From the NCBI GenBank assembly GCA_036659415.1, contig JAVXCQ010000014.1:1-61638 (forward strand): 61,638 bases of DNA. Direction: 5' to 3'. A program made the position numbers and the translations under genes. This document shows, in pieces, positions 33,631 to 43,017 of the stretch (position 1 is the first letter of the stretch; every line of letters starts with the position of its first letter). The DNA is from JAVXCQ01 sp036659415 (lineage in GTDB: Bacteria; Bacillota; Negativicutes; Acidaminococcales; Acidaminococcaceae). The notes beneath the pieces are model-generated. The model was not told the DNA's origin, searched no databases, and worked only from the letters and a program-made list of their open reading frames with translations.

Positions 33631-34086
33631 ATGCCAATGAAAATAAGAGGTTTTGAAAAAATTACTCAATATGCGCAAGTGGAGTTCGCCTTACCGGTAC
33701 GCCAAACTCAACTGTCTGCTGGCTATGATTTCAGTTTGCCCCAAGCCGTGACTTTGTTACCGCAACAATTAATGCTTGTACCAACGGGTATCAAAGCCTA
33801 TATGCAAAAGGACGAATATTTAGGTATTCATATTCGTTCCAGCCTAGCGGTCAAAAAGCAACTGTTCTTGGTTAATAATCAAGGTATTATTGATGCCGAT
33901 TATTATAATAATGAAGATAACGAAGGACATATTATGTTAGCTGTACGCAATTTAGGCACAGAACCTGTGATTTTGGCACAGGGTGAGCGGATCGCCCAAG
34001 GAATTTTTTATAAATATCTGACGGTTGACGATGATGTGAGTGAAGTTAAAACTGTGCGTGGTGGCGGTTTCGGCAGTACGAAGTAG
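33631..34086 (+). CDS. dut: dUTP diphosphatase
   Basis: 151 residues; hydrolyses dUTP to dUMP to keep uracil out of DNA. The five trimeric-dUTPase motifs are recognisable: SAGYDF (1), RSSLAVK (2), GIIDADYYN (3), GERIAQGIF (4) and GGGFGSTK (5). Motif 3 runs into an Asn/Asp-rich stretch (NNEDNEGH) seen in the Firmicute/phage-like branch. Starts at ATG 33631 or 33637 both fit the RBS AAGGGA. Confidence 0.9.
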   Translation: MPMKIRGFEKITQYAQVEFALPVRQTQLSAGYDFSLPQAVTLLPQQLMLVPTGIKAYMQKDEYLGIHIRSSLAVKKQLFLVNNQGIIDADYYNNEDNEGHIMLAVRNLGTEPVILAQGERIAQGIFYKYLTVDDDVSEVKTVRGGGFGSTK

Positions 34087-34106
34087 AAAGTGTCGTACTA
34101 TTGTGT

Positions 34107-34136
34107 TTGACAAACAAACGCAGTGTGGTATATAAT
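34107..34136 (+). promoter_or_regulatory. Promoter of the lysine-riboswitch dap operon
   Basis: -35 TTGACA (34107-34112), 18-bp spacer, -10 TATAAT (34131-34136). Transcription would start just before the lysine riboswitch. Confidence 0.8.
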
Positions 34137-34157
34137 TACAACAATATCATAAAGTAC

Positions 34158-34313
34158 GATAGAGGAGCGGGAAGCATGAGTAGTTCGTGGAGACGGAGGT
34201 CTTTGAAGCGAGTGAAAGGGTAATCGCCGAAACATAATAGTAGCCATACTTTTGTGTTGGGTCGTCAGTAAATAACTGACGAACTGTCGCCAATTAGTTG
34301 GTGGGGAGCTATC
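34158..34313 (+). promoter_or_regulatory. Lysine riboswitch (L box)
   Basis: P1 is formed by GATAG (34158-34162) and CTATC (34309-34313). Between them are the L-box landmarks: AGAGGAGCGG, GAGTAGT, AAAGGGTAATCGCCGAAA, TTGGGTCGTC, GACGAACTGTCGC and GGTGGGGAGC. Lysine binding should favour the terminator at 34357, lowering diaminopimelate/lysine synthesis. Confidence 0.93.
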
Positions 34314-34356
34314 TCAAAGATGTTTGCAATGCTTGCAGTAACGTCAAGTATTTACT

Positions 34357-34386
34357 AAACCGTTGAGATTGTTCAACGGTTTTATT
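34357..34386 (+). terminator. Terminator controlled by the lysine riboswitch
   Basis: A 10-bp perfect stem (34357-34366 with 34373-34382), 6-base loop, then TTTATTTG. It ends about 25 bases before the dapB start. Confidence 0.87.
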
Positions 34387-34410
34387 TGTTTATCAAAGGA
34401 GATGTTTTTC

Positions 34411-35199
34411 ATGATTCGTGTTGTTGTTAACGGAGCTTTGGGACGAATGGGTAGTGAAGTAGTACGTACCGTGGTGCAAGCTCAAGATATGGATTTAGTC
34501 GGTGCTGTTGACGCCATGGGGGCCGGTAAGACTGTTAGTTTAGGCTCTGACGGAAGCTTTTTAAGCGTGACGACGGAGCTTAAAAGCACCCTGGAAAACA
34601 CTCAACCTGACGTTGTTGTGGACTTTACACGCCCGGACGTGGTGATGCAGAGTTTACGCATCGTTTTAGGCTTAGGCATTGTGGCCGTAGTTGGTACGAC
34701 CGGTTTTTCTAAAGAAGACTTAAATGAACTGGATTTGCTAGCACAAGCTAAGGCTACAGGTATTTTAATTGCCCCAAATTTTGCTTTGGGAGCTATTTTA
34801 ATGATGAAGGTAGCCTGTGAAGCTGCTAAATATTTTCCTCAAGTGGAAATCATAGAAATGCATCATGACCAAAAGCTGGATGCTCCCTCGGGGACAGCCG
34901 TCTTAACAGCGCAAAAGCTAGCAGAGGTACGTGGCGGTTTTGTAGCCCAAGGACATCCGGAAGAAGTCGAAAAGCTGGCCGGTGCACGAGGTGCCTCCTA
35001 TGAAGGTATGCGAATTCATAGCGTGCGTTTACCTGGCTTTGTGGCTTCCCAAGAGATTATCTTTGGTAGTGCTGGTGAAACACTCAAAATTCGCAACGAT
35101 TCTATTAATCGCGAATGTTATATGCCAGGGGTAGTACTTGGCTGTCATAAAATGTTAAATAAAAAAGGCCTGGTTTATGGTTTGGATCAGCTGTTATAA
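34411..35199 (+). CDS. dapB: 4-hydroxy-tetrahydrodipicolinate reductase
   Basis: 262 residues. NAD(P)H-dependent reduction in the diaminopimelate/lysine pathway. N-terminal Rossmann motif NGALGRMGSEV, then GTTGFS and the catalytic/substrate signature EMHHDQKLDAPSGTA. ATG 34411 has AAAGGAG at the right distance; an upstream in-frame start lies inside the riboswitch terminator and is rejected. First gene of dapB-asd-dapA. Confidence 0.96.
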   Translation: MIRVVVNGALGRMGSEVVRTVVQAQDMDLVGAVDAMGAGKTVSLGSDGSFLSVTTELKSTLENTQPDVVVDFTRPDVVMQSLRIVLGLGIVAVVGTTGFSKEDLNELDLLAQAKATGILIAPNFALGAILMMKVACEAAKYFPQVEIIEMHHDQKLDAPSGTAVLTAQKLAEVRGGFVAQGHPEEVEKLAGARGASYEGMRIHSVRLPGFVASQEIIFGSAGETLKIRNDSINRECYMPGVVLGCHKMLNKKGLVYGLDQLL

Positions 35200-35221
35200 A
35201 ATTAGGAAATGAGGGGCGACT

Positions 35222-36253
35222 ATGAAAAAATATAATGTGGCAATTTTGGGGGCAACAGGGGCAGTAGGACAAGAGTTTTTAAAGTTAATTGAGGAACGTA
35301 ACTTCCCTTTTGGTGAATTACGGCTGCTCGCTTCCAAGCGAAGTGCTGGAACTAAAATTGCTTTTATGGGTACAACTTATACTGTGGAAGAAGCCACTGC
35401 CGATTCCTTTGCTGGCATGGATATTGCTCTTTTTGCAGGAGGTTCAGTAAGTAAGGACTTTGCTCCTTATGCCGTTCAAGCCGGGGCCGTAGTTATTGAT
35501 AATTCTAGTACTTTCCGCATGGATCCGGAAGTACCCTTGGTGGTGCCAGAGGTCAATCCTGAGGCTATTTTAAAACACAAAGGTATTATCGCTAATCCTA
35601 ATTGTTCGACGATTATCATGGTCATGGCGTTAAAGCCTATTTATGATTTAGCCAAAATTAAACGTGTCATAGTTTCTACCTATCAAGCTGTTTCTGGTGC
35701 CGGTAAAGAAGGCATAGATGAATTAACTAATCAAGTGCAGGCTTATGCTACAGGTGAAGAAATGGTTGCTAACATTTTGCCTAGCGCCGGATTAGAACAC
35801 CATTATCCCATTGCCTTTAATCTTATTCCTCAAATTGACGTTTTCTGTGACAATCTTTATACTAAAGAAGAAATGAAAATGGTTAATGAAACCATGAAAA
35901 TTTTTGCCGATCCACAAATGCGTATTACAGCTACTACAATTCGCGTTCCAGTTTACCGCAGCCATTCAGAGTCGATTAATATTGAGCTGGCAGAAGACGT
36001 GGATTTAGCTGCTATTGTCCAAGCTTTGGCGGATTTCCCTGGAGTTATCGTACAAGATCAACCACAAGAGCAGGTGTATCCAATGCCTCTGTACACCTCT
36101 GACCAAAATGATGTTTATGTTGGACGAATTAGAAGAGATGAGTCGGCAGCCAATTCCTTTAATTTATGGGTGGTAGGAGATCAAATCCGTAAGGGTGCAG
36201 CTTTAAACACTTTGCAAATTGCTGAAACCATGATTAAGAATGGTTGGCTCTAA
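35222..36253 (+). CDS. asd: Aspartate-semialdehyde dehydrogenase
   Basis: 343 residues. Reduces aspartyl phosphate to aspartate semialdehyde. NADP-binding GATGAVGQEF (10-19), catalytic Cys128 in NPNCSTI, and QAVSGAGKEG. It lies 22 bases after dapB in the lysine-riboswitch operon. Confidence 0.97.
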   Translation: MKKYNVAILGATGAVGQEFLKLIEERNFPFGELRLLASKRSAGTKIAFMGTTYTVEEATADSFAGMDIALFAGGSVSKDFAPYAVQAGAVVIDNSSTFRMDPEVPLVVPEVNPEAILKHKGIIANPNCSTIIMVMALKPIYDLAKIKRVIVSTYQAVSGAGKEGIDELTNQVQAYATGEEMVANILPSAGLEHHYPIAFNLIPQIDVFCDNLYTKEEMKMVNETMKIFADPQMRITATTIRVPVYRSHSESINIELAEDVDLAAIVQALADFPGVIVQDQPQEQVYPMPLYTSDQNDVYVGRIRRDESAANSFNLWVVGDQIRKGAALNTLQIAETMIKNGWL

Positions 36254-36318
36254 GCTACGTGAAACGATCGATCAGCAAGAGGAAGAGTAAATAATAAATG
36301 TAGAGCGAGGTAAGCAAA

Positions 36319-37215
36319 ATGAAAGTCCCTTATTTTGGAAGATTATTAACAGCAATGGTTACGCCTATGCAGTCAAATGGTAGTGTTGATTATGACGGTG
36401 CTGCTGATTTCGCTGAATGGCTCATTAATAATGGTTCTGATGGTTTAGTTGTAGCAGGTACAACAGGTGAAGCGCCTACAATGACCACAGAAGAAAAACT
36501 GGAATTATTCCGCGTAATCATTAAAAGAATTAACGGACGTGCTCCGATTGTGGTGGGAACCGGTTCCAATAATACGGCTGCTTCCGTAGAAATGACTAAG
36601 CTAGCAGCTACCGTTGGTGCTGATGGCGTGTTAGTTGTTGGCCCTTACTATAATAAACCAACACAAGAAGGGTTTTATCAACATTTTAAAGCAATTGCTA
36701 CTGCTACAACCTTACCGGTCATTGTTTACAATGTACCGGGACGTACGGGCAGTAATATTCTACCGAGCACAGTGGCTCGTTTAGCCAAAGATTTTGCGAA
36801 TATTGTGGCCATCAAAGAAGCTGGTGGTAATGTGGGTCAGGTTGCTGAACTTTATGGTATGCTACCGTCAACGTTCACTATTTACAGCGGTGATGACGTA
36901 CTGATTTTACCCTTTATGTCCGTAGGTGCGACTGGTCTAATTAGCGTTTTGAGTAACCTAGGTGGTCAATTATTACAAGACTTAATGCAAGCTTATGAGG
37001 AGGGACGTGTCAAAGAGGCTAGAAAGCTCAATCAACAAATGCTTCCCCAAGCCAAAGCAATGTTCATCGTGAGCAATCCTATCCCGGTGAAAGAAGCTGT
37101 GACGCTAGTTACTCCTTGTAATGCCGGACCGCTACGCCTACCGTTAACGCCGATGTCGGTAGCAGAAAGTACACAAATGCAAACGGTTTTACGTCAAACA
37201 GGCTTGCTAAAATAG
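36319..37215 (+). CDS. dapA: 4-hydroxy-tetrahydrodipicolinate synthase
   Basis: 298 residues, TIM barrel. Condenses pyruvate with aspartate semialdehyde. GTTGEAPT at 47-54, Tyr137 (VYNVPGRTG) and Schiff-base Lys166 (VAIKEAGG) are present. RBS GCGAGGTAAG. Last gene of the operon, followed by a terminator. Confidence 0.97.
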   Translation: MKVPYFGRLLTAMVTPMQSNGSVDYDGAADFAEWLINNGSDGLVVAGTTGEAPTMTTEEKLELFRVIIKRINGRAPIVVGTGSNNTAASVEMTKLAATVGADGVLVVGPYYNKPTQEGFYQHFKAIATATTLPVIVYNVPGRTGSNILPSTVARLAKDFANIVAIKEAGGNVGQVAELYGMLPSTFTIYSGDDVLILPFMSVGATGLISVLSNLGGQLLQDLMQAYEEGRVKEARKLNQQMLPQAKAMFIVSNPIPVKEAVTLVTPCNAGPLRLPLTPMSVAESTQMQTVLRQTGLLK

Positions 37216-37252
37216 TTTTAATCGTTAAAAGCAGCAAATAAAATAATTGAGT

Positions 37253-37290
37253 AAGGCTCCAATCAGTTACAATTGATTGGAGCCTTTTAC
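37253..37290 (+). terminator. Terminator after dapA
   Basis: A 13-bp stem (37253-37265 with 37274-37286), 8-base loop, then TTTT within CCTTTTAC. Confidence 0.85.
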
Positions 37291-37457
37291 TATTGACGGA
37301 AAGAAAACAACTCACCCAAAAAGCTACTTGTTTAAAAAGTTAGATAATTAGGATTTTTTAGTTGGACGGCAGAGTAAGTTTAGAAATAGCAGGTATTTTT
37401 ATTTTTATTGTCGAAATAAGTAAATAGTAAATAAATTGTGGAAAAAGGGGCTTAAGT

Positions 37458-38954
37458 ATGTTGAATGAAAACAAAGAACAATTAACAGCAGTAATTAATC
37501 CGGTTTGGGAAACATATAATGAACAAAGTTTAGCTGCCGCTGATGTAATTTTTATTTTTGCGACTAAAGAAGAAATCCAAACAGGAGGGCTGCCATGTGC
37601 CACGATGTTGACTAAACTAGCCGCTCATGATGCTAAGCTTGGTGATGCCAAATACTGTCTGAGCACTTTTCTTGACCAACGGGACAAACTACAACAGTTG
37701 TTTATTATGGGTTTAGGGGCAGCAAAGGCTTTAACAGCAACTGCGCTACGTAAACTTGCGGGAGAAGCGGGGAGAATTATCGCAAAAACTCAGGGCAAGA
37801 TCGTTATCGTAGCACCTAGTTCCACTGATGGTCAAAGGAGAGAAGTGTATTTGGGGGCACTGGCGGAAGGTTTGCTTTTAGGAGCTTATGAATTTACCGA
37901 ATGTAAAAGTAAACTGGAAAGCAAAGTCACTAATGAAATTCATATTTTAACTGCGGAACCAAGTACTAGTAAGTTCCTTGACGAAGCAGGTATTGTGGGC
38001 GAATGTATCTTATGGACCAGAAACCTGGTTAACCGTCCGGGCAATTTACTGAAACCGATTGATCTTGCTTATGTAGCGGAAGAAATAGCCACTGAAAATG
38101 CTTTGGAATGTACGGTTCTAGATAAAACCGCCATGACAGAGCTAGGCATGGGTGCCTTATTAGCAGTTGCACAAGGCTCAGCCGCTGAACCTCAGCTGAT
38201 TATGCTCAAATATCAAGGCGCCGATCCAGAGCAACCTTACCTCGCTTTTGTGGGTAAAGGTATTACCTTTGATAGTGGCGGTATTTCAATTAAGCCAGAA
38301 GCTGGTATGGGTGAAATGAAAGATGATATGGCAGGTGCCGCCGCTGTTTTGGGTGCTATGAAAGCCATCTCTACTTTACAATTGCCTTGTAATATTATAG
38401 CTATTGCCGCTTGTGCTGAAAATATGCCTTCAGGTACAGCGACTAGACCAGGGGACGTTGTAACCGCTGCCAATGGCAAAACCATTGAGGTGGTATCTAC
38501 AGATGCCGAGGGTCGCATGGTACTTGCTGATGCTGTTTGGTATGCGTGTCGTCAAGGTGCTAGCCAGATTATCGATATTGCCACCTTAACTGGAGCGGTG
38601 ATTATTGCCCTAGGTAATGAAACTGCAGGCATTGTTAGTAACGATGACGCTTTGTGCGCCCGCATTATTAAGGCTGGTCAAACTGTAGGGGAAAGTTATT
38701 GGCAACTGCCGGCACTACCTGAATGTAGGGAAGCCCTCAAAAGTGATGTTGCCGATCTACTTAATAGTACGGGAAGGCCAGGCGGCACAATTACAGGCGG
38801 TTTATTTATTAGCGAATTCGTGGATGCTAACTTACCTTGGGCTCATATTGATATTGGCGGTACTGCCACAGCGGAAAAAACAAAGGGCTTTTGGGTCAAA
38901 GGAGCTACAGGTATGGGCGTAGCCACTTTAGTCCAATTAGCCAAGGAAGTGTGA
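37458..38954 (+). CDS. pepA: Leucyl aminopeptidase (M17)
   Basis: 498 residues, typical of PepA. Cytosolic two-metal aminopeptidase. The C-terminal catalytic domain (about 190-490) has VGKGITFDSGGISIKP, the metal-site segment DMAGAAAVLGAMKA and the M17 signature in the form STDAEGRMVLADAV. RBS AAAGGGG. The next gene starts 2 bases after its stop. Confidence 0.95.
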   Translation: MLNENKEQLTAVINPVWETYNEQSLAAADVIFIFATKEEIQTGGLPCATMLTKLAAHDAKLGDAKYCLSTFLDQRDKLQQLFIMGLGAAKALTATALRKLAGEAGRIIAKTQGKIVIVAPSSTDGQRREVYLGALAEGLLLGAYEFTECKSKLESKVTNEIHILTAEPSTSKFLDEAGIVGECILWTRNLVNRPGNLLKPIDLAYVAEEIATENALECTVLDKTAMTELGMGALLAVAQGSAAEPQLIMLKYQGADPEQPYLAFVGKGITFDSGGISIKPEAGMGEMKDDMAGAAAVLGAMKAISTLQLPCNIIAIAACAENMPSGTATRPGDVVTAANGKTIEVVSTDAEGRMVLADAVWYACRQGASQIIDIATLTGAVIIALGNETAGIVSNDDALCARIIKAGQTVGESYWQLPALPECREALKSDVADLLNSTGRPGGTITGGLFISEFVDANLPWAHIDIGGTATAEKTKGFWVKGATGMGVATLVQLAKEV

Positions 38955-38955
38955 G

Positions 38956-39774
38956 ATGTTAGCCGACTTACATTTGCATAGTACTTTTTCTGACGGAGTT
39001 TATACGCCGTTGGAGTTGTTATGCTGTGCAGAACGACAAGGACTACACACCATTGCGATTACAGACCATGATTCCCTTAATGGCTATGTAGAAAGTCTTA
39101 AAGTGCGTCAGCAAGTGTCTAACCCTCCAGAGGTAATCGCTGGTTTAGAACTAGGTACGCAGCTAGAGGCGGTGAGTATCCATATTTTAGGTTATCACGT
39201 TGACCACACTAACAAATTATTGCTTAATAAAATACAAGAATTGCGCCTAGGACGCGAAACGCGACTCCAAAAAATTATAGATAAATTACTTGATTTAGGA
39301 TATCAAGTACAAGTCCCGGGGGGGGCTTCTGCAAATAGAGCCATGGGCCGGCCTCACGTAGCAAAGGCCTTGGTGGCGCAGGGATATTTCCCAGACATTC
39401 AAGCTGCTTTCGACACCTTGCTCAAACGTGGAGCACCTGCCTATGTGCCACAGCCGAAACTAGCGCCCCAAGAGGCTATTGCCCTTATTCACCAAGCAGG
39501 GGGTATTGCTTGTTTAGCACACCCCAGCGAATTGGCTAATCAACAACTGGTAACAAAATTAATTCATAATTATGTGTTTGATGGTATCGAAGTTTGGCAT
39601 CCTTCGGCTAACAAAGCCGAAGTACACAACTGGCTTACTTTAGCTCGTCAAGAGCACCTAGTCACTGCTGGCGGCTCCGATTTGCACGGACCGGGCAGAT
39701 ACCCCGAACATTTAGGACAATTTAAAGTACTATATGAGAACGTTCAATCTGTGATAGAATATAAGCAGATTTAA
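38956..39774 (+). CDS. PHP-domain phosphoesterase (YciV/RNase AM-like)
   Basis: 272 residues. The PHP metal motifs are clear: DLHLHSTFSDG at the N-terminus, ITDHDS at about 33-38, LEL in the middle, CLAHPSE, and GGSDLHGP near the end. Members of this branch act as 3',5'-nucleoside bisphosphate phosphatases or 5'-3' exoribonucleases. It is coupled to pepA and probably cotranscribed. Confidence 0.9.
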   Translation: MLADLHLHSTFSDGVYTPLELLCCAERQGLHTIAITDHDSLNGYVESLKVRQQVSNPPEVIAGLELGTQLEAVSIHILGYHVDHTNKLLLNKIQELRLGRETRLQKIIDKLLDLGYQVQVPGGASANRAMGRPHVAKALVAQGYFPDIQAAFDTLLKRGAPAYVPQPKLAPQEAIALIHQAGGIACLAHPSELANQQLVTKLIHNYVFDGIEVWHPSANKAEVHNWLTLARQEHLVTAGGSDLHGPGRYPEHLGQFKVLYENVQSVIEYKQI

Positions 39775-39797
39775 GTCACTATATGGGGAGGCAACAC

Positions 39798-40628
39798 ATG
39801 GAAGTCGTAGCATTTGTAGGCCCAAGTGGTACGGGCAAAAGTCACCGTGCTATAGCTGTTGCACATGATCACGGTAGTGAAGCTATTATAGATGACGGTC
39901 TGTTAATTAAAGGTACTAAAATTTTGGCCGGTTCTTCGGCTAAAAGTGAACAAAATAAAATTCAAGCAGTAAAAAGGGCTATTTTTGCCGACGAAGAACA
40001 CGTGGCAGAAGTCAAGCAAGCTTTAGTTACTGCAAATATCCAAAAATTACTGCTTATTGGTACGTCAGTTAATATGGCCATTAAAATCTGCCAACGCTTG
40101 TCGTTACCTGAACCATGCGAATATGTCAAAATTCAAGATGTAGCCACTAAACATGAGATGAATAAGGCTCGGGAAAGTAGACTAAAAGAAGGAAAACACA
40201 TTGTTCCGGTACCAACGATTGAACTCAAACCACATCTTTCCGGTATTTTAGTTGATTTACCCCACCATTTATTTAATCGCCAAAGACAAATTAAACCCAA
40301 TGACAATAAATCCATTGTTAGACCGGCGTTTAGTTATTATGGAAAACTCTTTATTTCTGATTATGTTGTGATTGATATTATTAATATTATTGCGACAAAA
40401 TTAGCAGGCGTTGATAAGATCACCAATATTAAGGTACGCAGACCCTCTGATAATAATAAAGGTATGAAAATCTACATTGACACCGTTTTATTTTATGGCA
40501 GTAAAATTTATGATGTGGTGGATCTCCTGCAACATAAAATTAAAGACAAAGTGGAACTGATGACGGCTATTCAAGTCAAAGAAGTCAATGTAGCGATTAA
40601 AAGCTTGTCCGTTAAAAATAAAAAATAA
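39798..40628 (+). CDS. P-loop protein fused to an Asp23/YloU-like domain
   Basis: 276 residues. N-terminal Walker A GPSGTGKSH (about 8-16) in a small NTPase domain (to about 140) lacking a textbook Walker B, a linker, and a C-terminal domain (about 180-270) resembling Asp23/Gls24/YloU: ISDYVVIDIINIIATKLAGV and VDLLQHKIKDKVE, ending VKEVNVAIKSL. ATG 39798 is chosen because GGGGAGG lies at 39785-39791, inside a five-codon longer frame. Asp23-type domains are envelope or stress related in Firmicutes; joining one to an NTPase is unusual. Role unknown. Confidence 0.72.
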   Translation: MEVVAFVGPSGTGKSHRAIAVAHDHGSEAIIDDGLLIKGTKILAGSSAKSEQNKIQAVKRAIFADEEHVAEVKQALVTANIQKLLLIGTSVNMAIKICQRLSLPEPCEYVKIQDVATKHEMNKARESRLKEGKHIVPVPTIELKPHLSGILVDLPHHLFNRQRQIKPNDNKSIVRPAFSYYGKLFISDYVVIDIINIIATKLAGVDKITNIKVRRPSDNNKGMKIYIDTVLFYGSKIYDVVDLLQHKIKDKVELMTAIQVKEVNVAIKSLSVKNKK

Positions 40629-40651
40629 AAAATTTGAAAGGGGAAATGGCT

Positions 40652-40999
40652 TTGAGTACTGCAAATCAACATGAAATGGTCTTATTTTCCGGTTACGCCA
40701 AACTACCAGTAGGAATAACGGCGGCAGAGCTTTACAAAGTAATTGGCTTAATTATCGTGGTTGATATTGAAACGGGTATTATTGTTGAGGCAGATTGCAC
40801 TTTGGCCACCGATCTTGCACGCAAACATATTTCCAATGCCATCGTTGGCTATAATTTGCACGAGGGCCCAGAGAAGCTACAAATTATTTTAGATCATAAA
40901 TATCAAGGGAGCGCCAAAAAGGCTGTAGCGACAGCGCTGCGGATTATCTATGATAAGTACCGTAGCTTTAAAGTAGATGGGGCTGAAATCGAAAATTAA
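40652..40999 (+). CDS. DUF3870-like protein
   Basis: About 115 residues. The body (SGYAKLPVGITAAELYK, IVVDIETGIIVEADCTLAT, LARKHISNAIVGYNL) matches the DUF3870 family, small soluble proteins of Firmicutes with no established function. Start is uncertain: TTG 40652 is 8 bases from AAAGGGG, whereas ATG 40646 is only 2 bases from it. It follows the P-loop/Asp23 gene and ends at a terminator. Confidence 0.75.
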   Translation: MSTANQHEMVLFSGYAKLPVGITAAELYKVIGLIIVVDIETGIIVEADCTLATDLARKHISNAIVGYNLHEGPEKLQIILDHKYQGSAKKAVATALRIIYDKYRSFKVDGAEIEN

Positions 41000-41003
41000 A
41001 CAT

Positions 41004-41037
41004 AAAAACAAGGTTTTTACTAACCTTGTTTTTTTAT
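41004..41037 (+). terminator. Terminator after the DUF3870-like gene
   Basis: A 12-bp perfect stem (41004-41015 with 41022-41033), 6-base loop and a run of seven Ts. Confidence 0.9.
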
Positions 41038-41180
41038 GCCTACTTATAGGAACAGAGAAGATGCTAGCTAGGATTATCTGCTTTTTAAGCTAGGTGCTCA
41101 GTAAGTAGGTTGCATTAGCAATGGAGAATGCCTAAAATATAATAGTAAGAGTAAATTTTAGAAATGCTGAGGTATGAAGC

Positions 41181-42461
41181 ATGCGGAAATATTTACTGCG
41201 AGTTTTAATTGTAATCGTAGTTTTAACGGTGGGGGGCTATCTGTTAGCACCACAGTTAACCTCTTGGGAGGGTAAGAACGAAGAACAAAAAGCAGAACAA
41301 ATCATTAGCAATACTCATGATTTTTATTTGCGACAAATCGTTACGCAGGATAATAGCCATGCCAGAATGATTATGTGGCAAATGCCTAACTTCGAAGCGA
41401 ATAGCCTGGTAGAGTACCGTGTGCGTGGAACAAAGGTTAGCCAGGGTTTAACAGTGAAAGGGCAACCTTTTACTGACAATCATCAAACTCGATATATTTA
41501 TTCCGGACTACTGCAAAATTTGCACAGTGGTACGCAATATGAGTACCGGATTGGCTATGATAATTACAGAAGCAAGTGGTATTCTTTTACTACTGCCGAT
41601 AACGGCGATTTTAAAGCTTTAGTTTTCCCAGATTCTCAGTCCAATGATTATACTGACTGGAAAAACTTGGTGCAAGCAGCGTACCAAAAACACCCTGATG
41701 CTGATTTTTTCATCAATATGGGAGATTTAGTTGATAATGGGGAAGACCAAAGCCAATGGCAGGCATGGTTTGATGCTGTTAGTGAATTAATACAGGTGAT
41801 TCCCTTTGCCCCAGTGCAGGGAAACCATGAAACCTACGATTTAAATTGGCAGGTGAGAAGCCCCATAGCCTACCTCAATTACTTTGCCGTGCCGTCACCG
41901 TTTGCGGGAAACAATGGCCGACACTATTATTCCTTCGATTATAGTGATGTACATTTTGTCGTTTTAAATACCCAGATAGAAGAATTGGTTACCCTAGAAC
42001 CAAACTTACAAACAGAACAACTGGCGTGGTTGGAAAAGGATTTAGCAACTACCGAGCAACCGTGGAAAGTGGTACTAATGCACCGTGATGTTTTGCAGTA
42101 TGGACACGTCAAACAACCACAAAGACAGGCAGGATTTTCTACAGTTGGGACTATTTTCATGCCATTATTTGACCATTATGGTGTCGATGTGGTGCTAAGT
42201 GCTCATTTACATACCTATCGGCGGCGAGGACAAATATATAATTTTCACAAAGCGCAACGAGGACCACTTTACATATTGACCGGTGTGGCGGGCAATGTGC
42301 GCTATTCCGGTATTTGGCAGAAACACGAGTTGGATGAAGCGGCGGCGCCGGAACCAGAAACCAATAATTATCTTACCCTCGAGCACGTAGACAATAAACT
42401 ACGTCTGGCCGCCTTTCTATCCACAGGGAAACGCATTGATTTTGTGGAAATTAGCAAATGA
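41181..42461 (+). CDS. Exported purple-acid-phosphatase-like metallophosphoesterase
   Basis: 426 residues. An N-terminal hydrophobic helix (about 5-23) exports or anchors it; a fibronectin-like purple acid phosphatase N-domain (about 45-135, ending YEYRIGYDNYRSKWYSFTT) precedes the calcineurin-like catalytic domain (about 140-425) with NMGDLVDNG, QGNHE, LMHRD and SAHLHTYRR metal-binding motifs. The first metal motif is PDSQ. Likely an extracytoplasmic phosphomonoesterase. Single-gene unit. Confidence 0.88.
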   Translation: MRKYLLRVLIVIVVLTVGGYLLAPQLTSWEGKNEEQKAEQIISNTHDFYLRQIVTQDNSHARMIMWQMPNFEANSLVEYRVRGTKVSQGLTVKGQPFTDNHQTRYIYSGLLQNLHSGTQYEYRIGYDNYRSKWYSFTTADNGDFKALVFPDSQSNDYTDWKNLVQAAYQKHPDADFFINMGDLVDNGEDQSQWQAWFDAVSELIQVIPFAPVQGNHETYDLNWQVRSPIAYLNYFAVPSPFAGNNGRHYYSFDYSDVHFVVLNTQIEELVTLEPNLQTEQLAWLEKDLATTEQPWKVVLMHRDVLQYGHVKQPQRQAGFSTVGTIFMPLFDHYGVDVVLSAHLHTYRRRGQIYNFHKAQRGPLYILTGVAGNVRYSGIWQKHELDEAAAPEPETNNYLTLEHVDNKLRLAAFLSTGKRIDFVEISK

Positions 42462-42556
42462 TACTCACTGGTGTGAGTTCAATGGGACAACTTCTATGTT
42501 AAACTGCTAATAAGGAGAGGAAATCTTTCTATTATGAGGATAAAGAGGCGAGTATA

Positions 42557-42943
42557 ATGAGTGATAAGTATGTTACTGTTGTAGGTAGCAAGTATTATTA
42601 TGGTTTAGAACCTTTTGCACTAGGGAGGCTTTTAGTATGTGTAAAAGAACATGATAATGCTATAGATACTGAAGCGATTAGCGTCAAACTACCCTTTATC
42701 AACAAGATTGGCTATTTGGGTAATGCTCCTTATACAGTTGCTAGTGGGACTTATAGTGCCGGACGCTTGTATGATCATGTAGGGGAAGCGTTTTATATTA
42801 GAGTTTGTTTCATCATAGCAAACGCCATTATTTGTCGCTTGGAGCAGGGAGATAAAACCGTGTTGCGCGCAGAATATGAACAACAGGCAGTAGAGGCAGT
42901 GCAGAGTCAACCAGTAAATGCCAGCCTAGAGCAATGGGATTAA
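42557..42943 (+). CDS. Stand-alone HIRAN-like domain protein
   Basis: 128 residues. VVGSKYYYGLEPF, LVCVKEHDNAIDTEAISVKL and KIGYLGN match the HIRAN pattern, a domain that binds DNA ends in HLTF-type helicases and also occurs alone in bacteria. RBS AGAGG is 8 bases before the ATG. It lies between the phosphatase and the miaB-mutSL cluster, on its own transcript. Function unknown; assignment is by pattern only. Confidence 0.6.
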   Translation: MSDKYVTVVGSKYYYGLEPFALGRLLVCVKEHDNAIDTEAISVKLPFINKIGYLGNAPYTVASGTYSAGRLYDHVGEAFYIRVCFIIANAIICRLEQGDKTVLRAEYEQQAVEAVQSQPVNASLEQWD

Positions 42944-43017
42944 ATCAACTGCAAGCAGGCACAGAAAAAATAGTTAAAAATACGGATAAATAACTTCAAA
43001 GTTTTTACACTTTTCCC

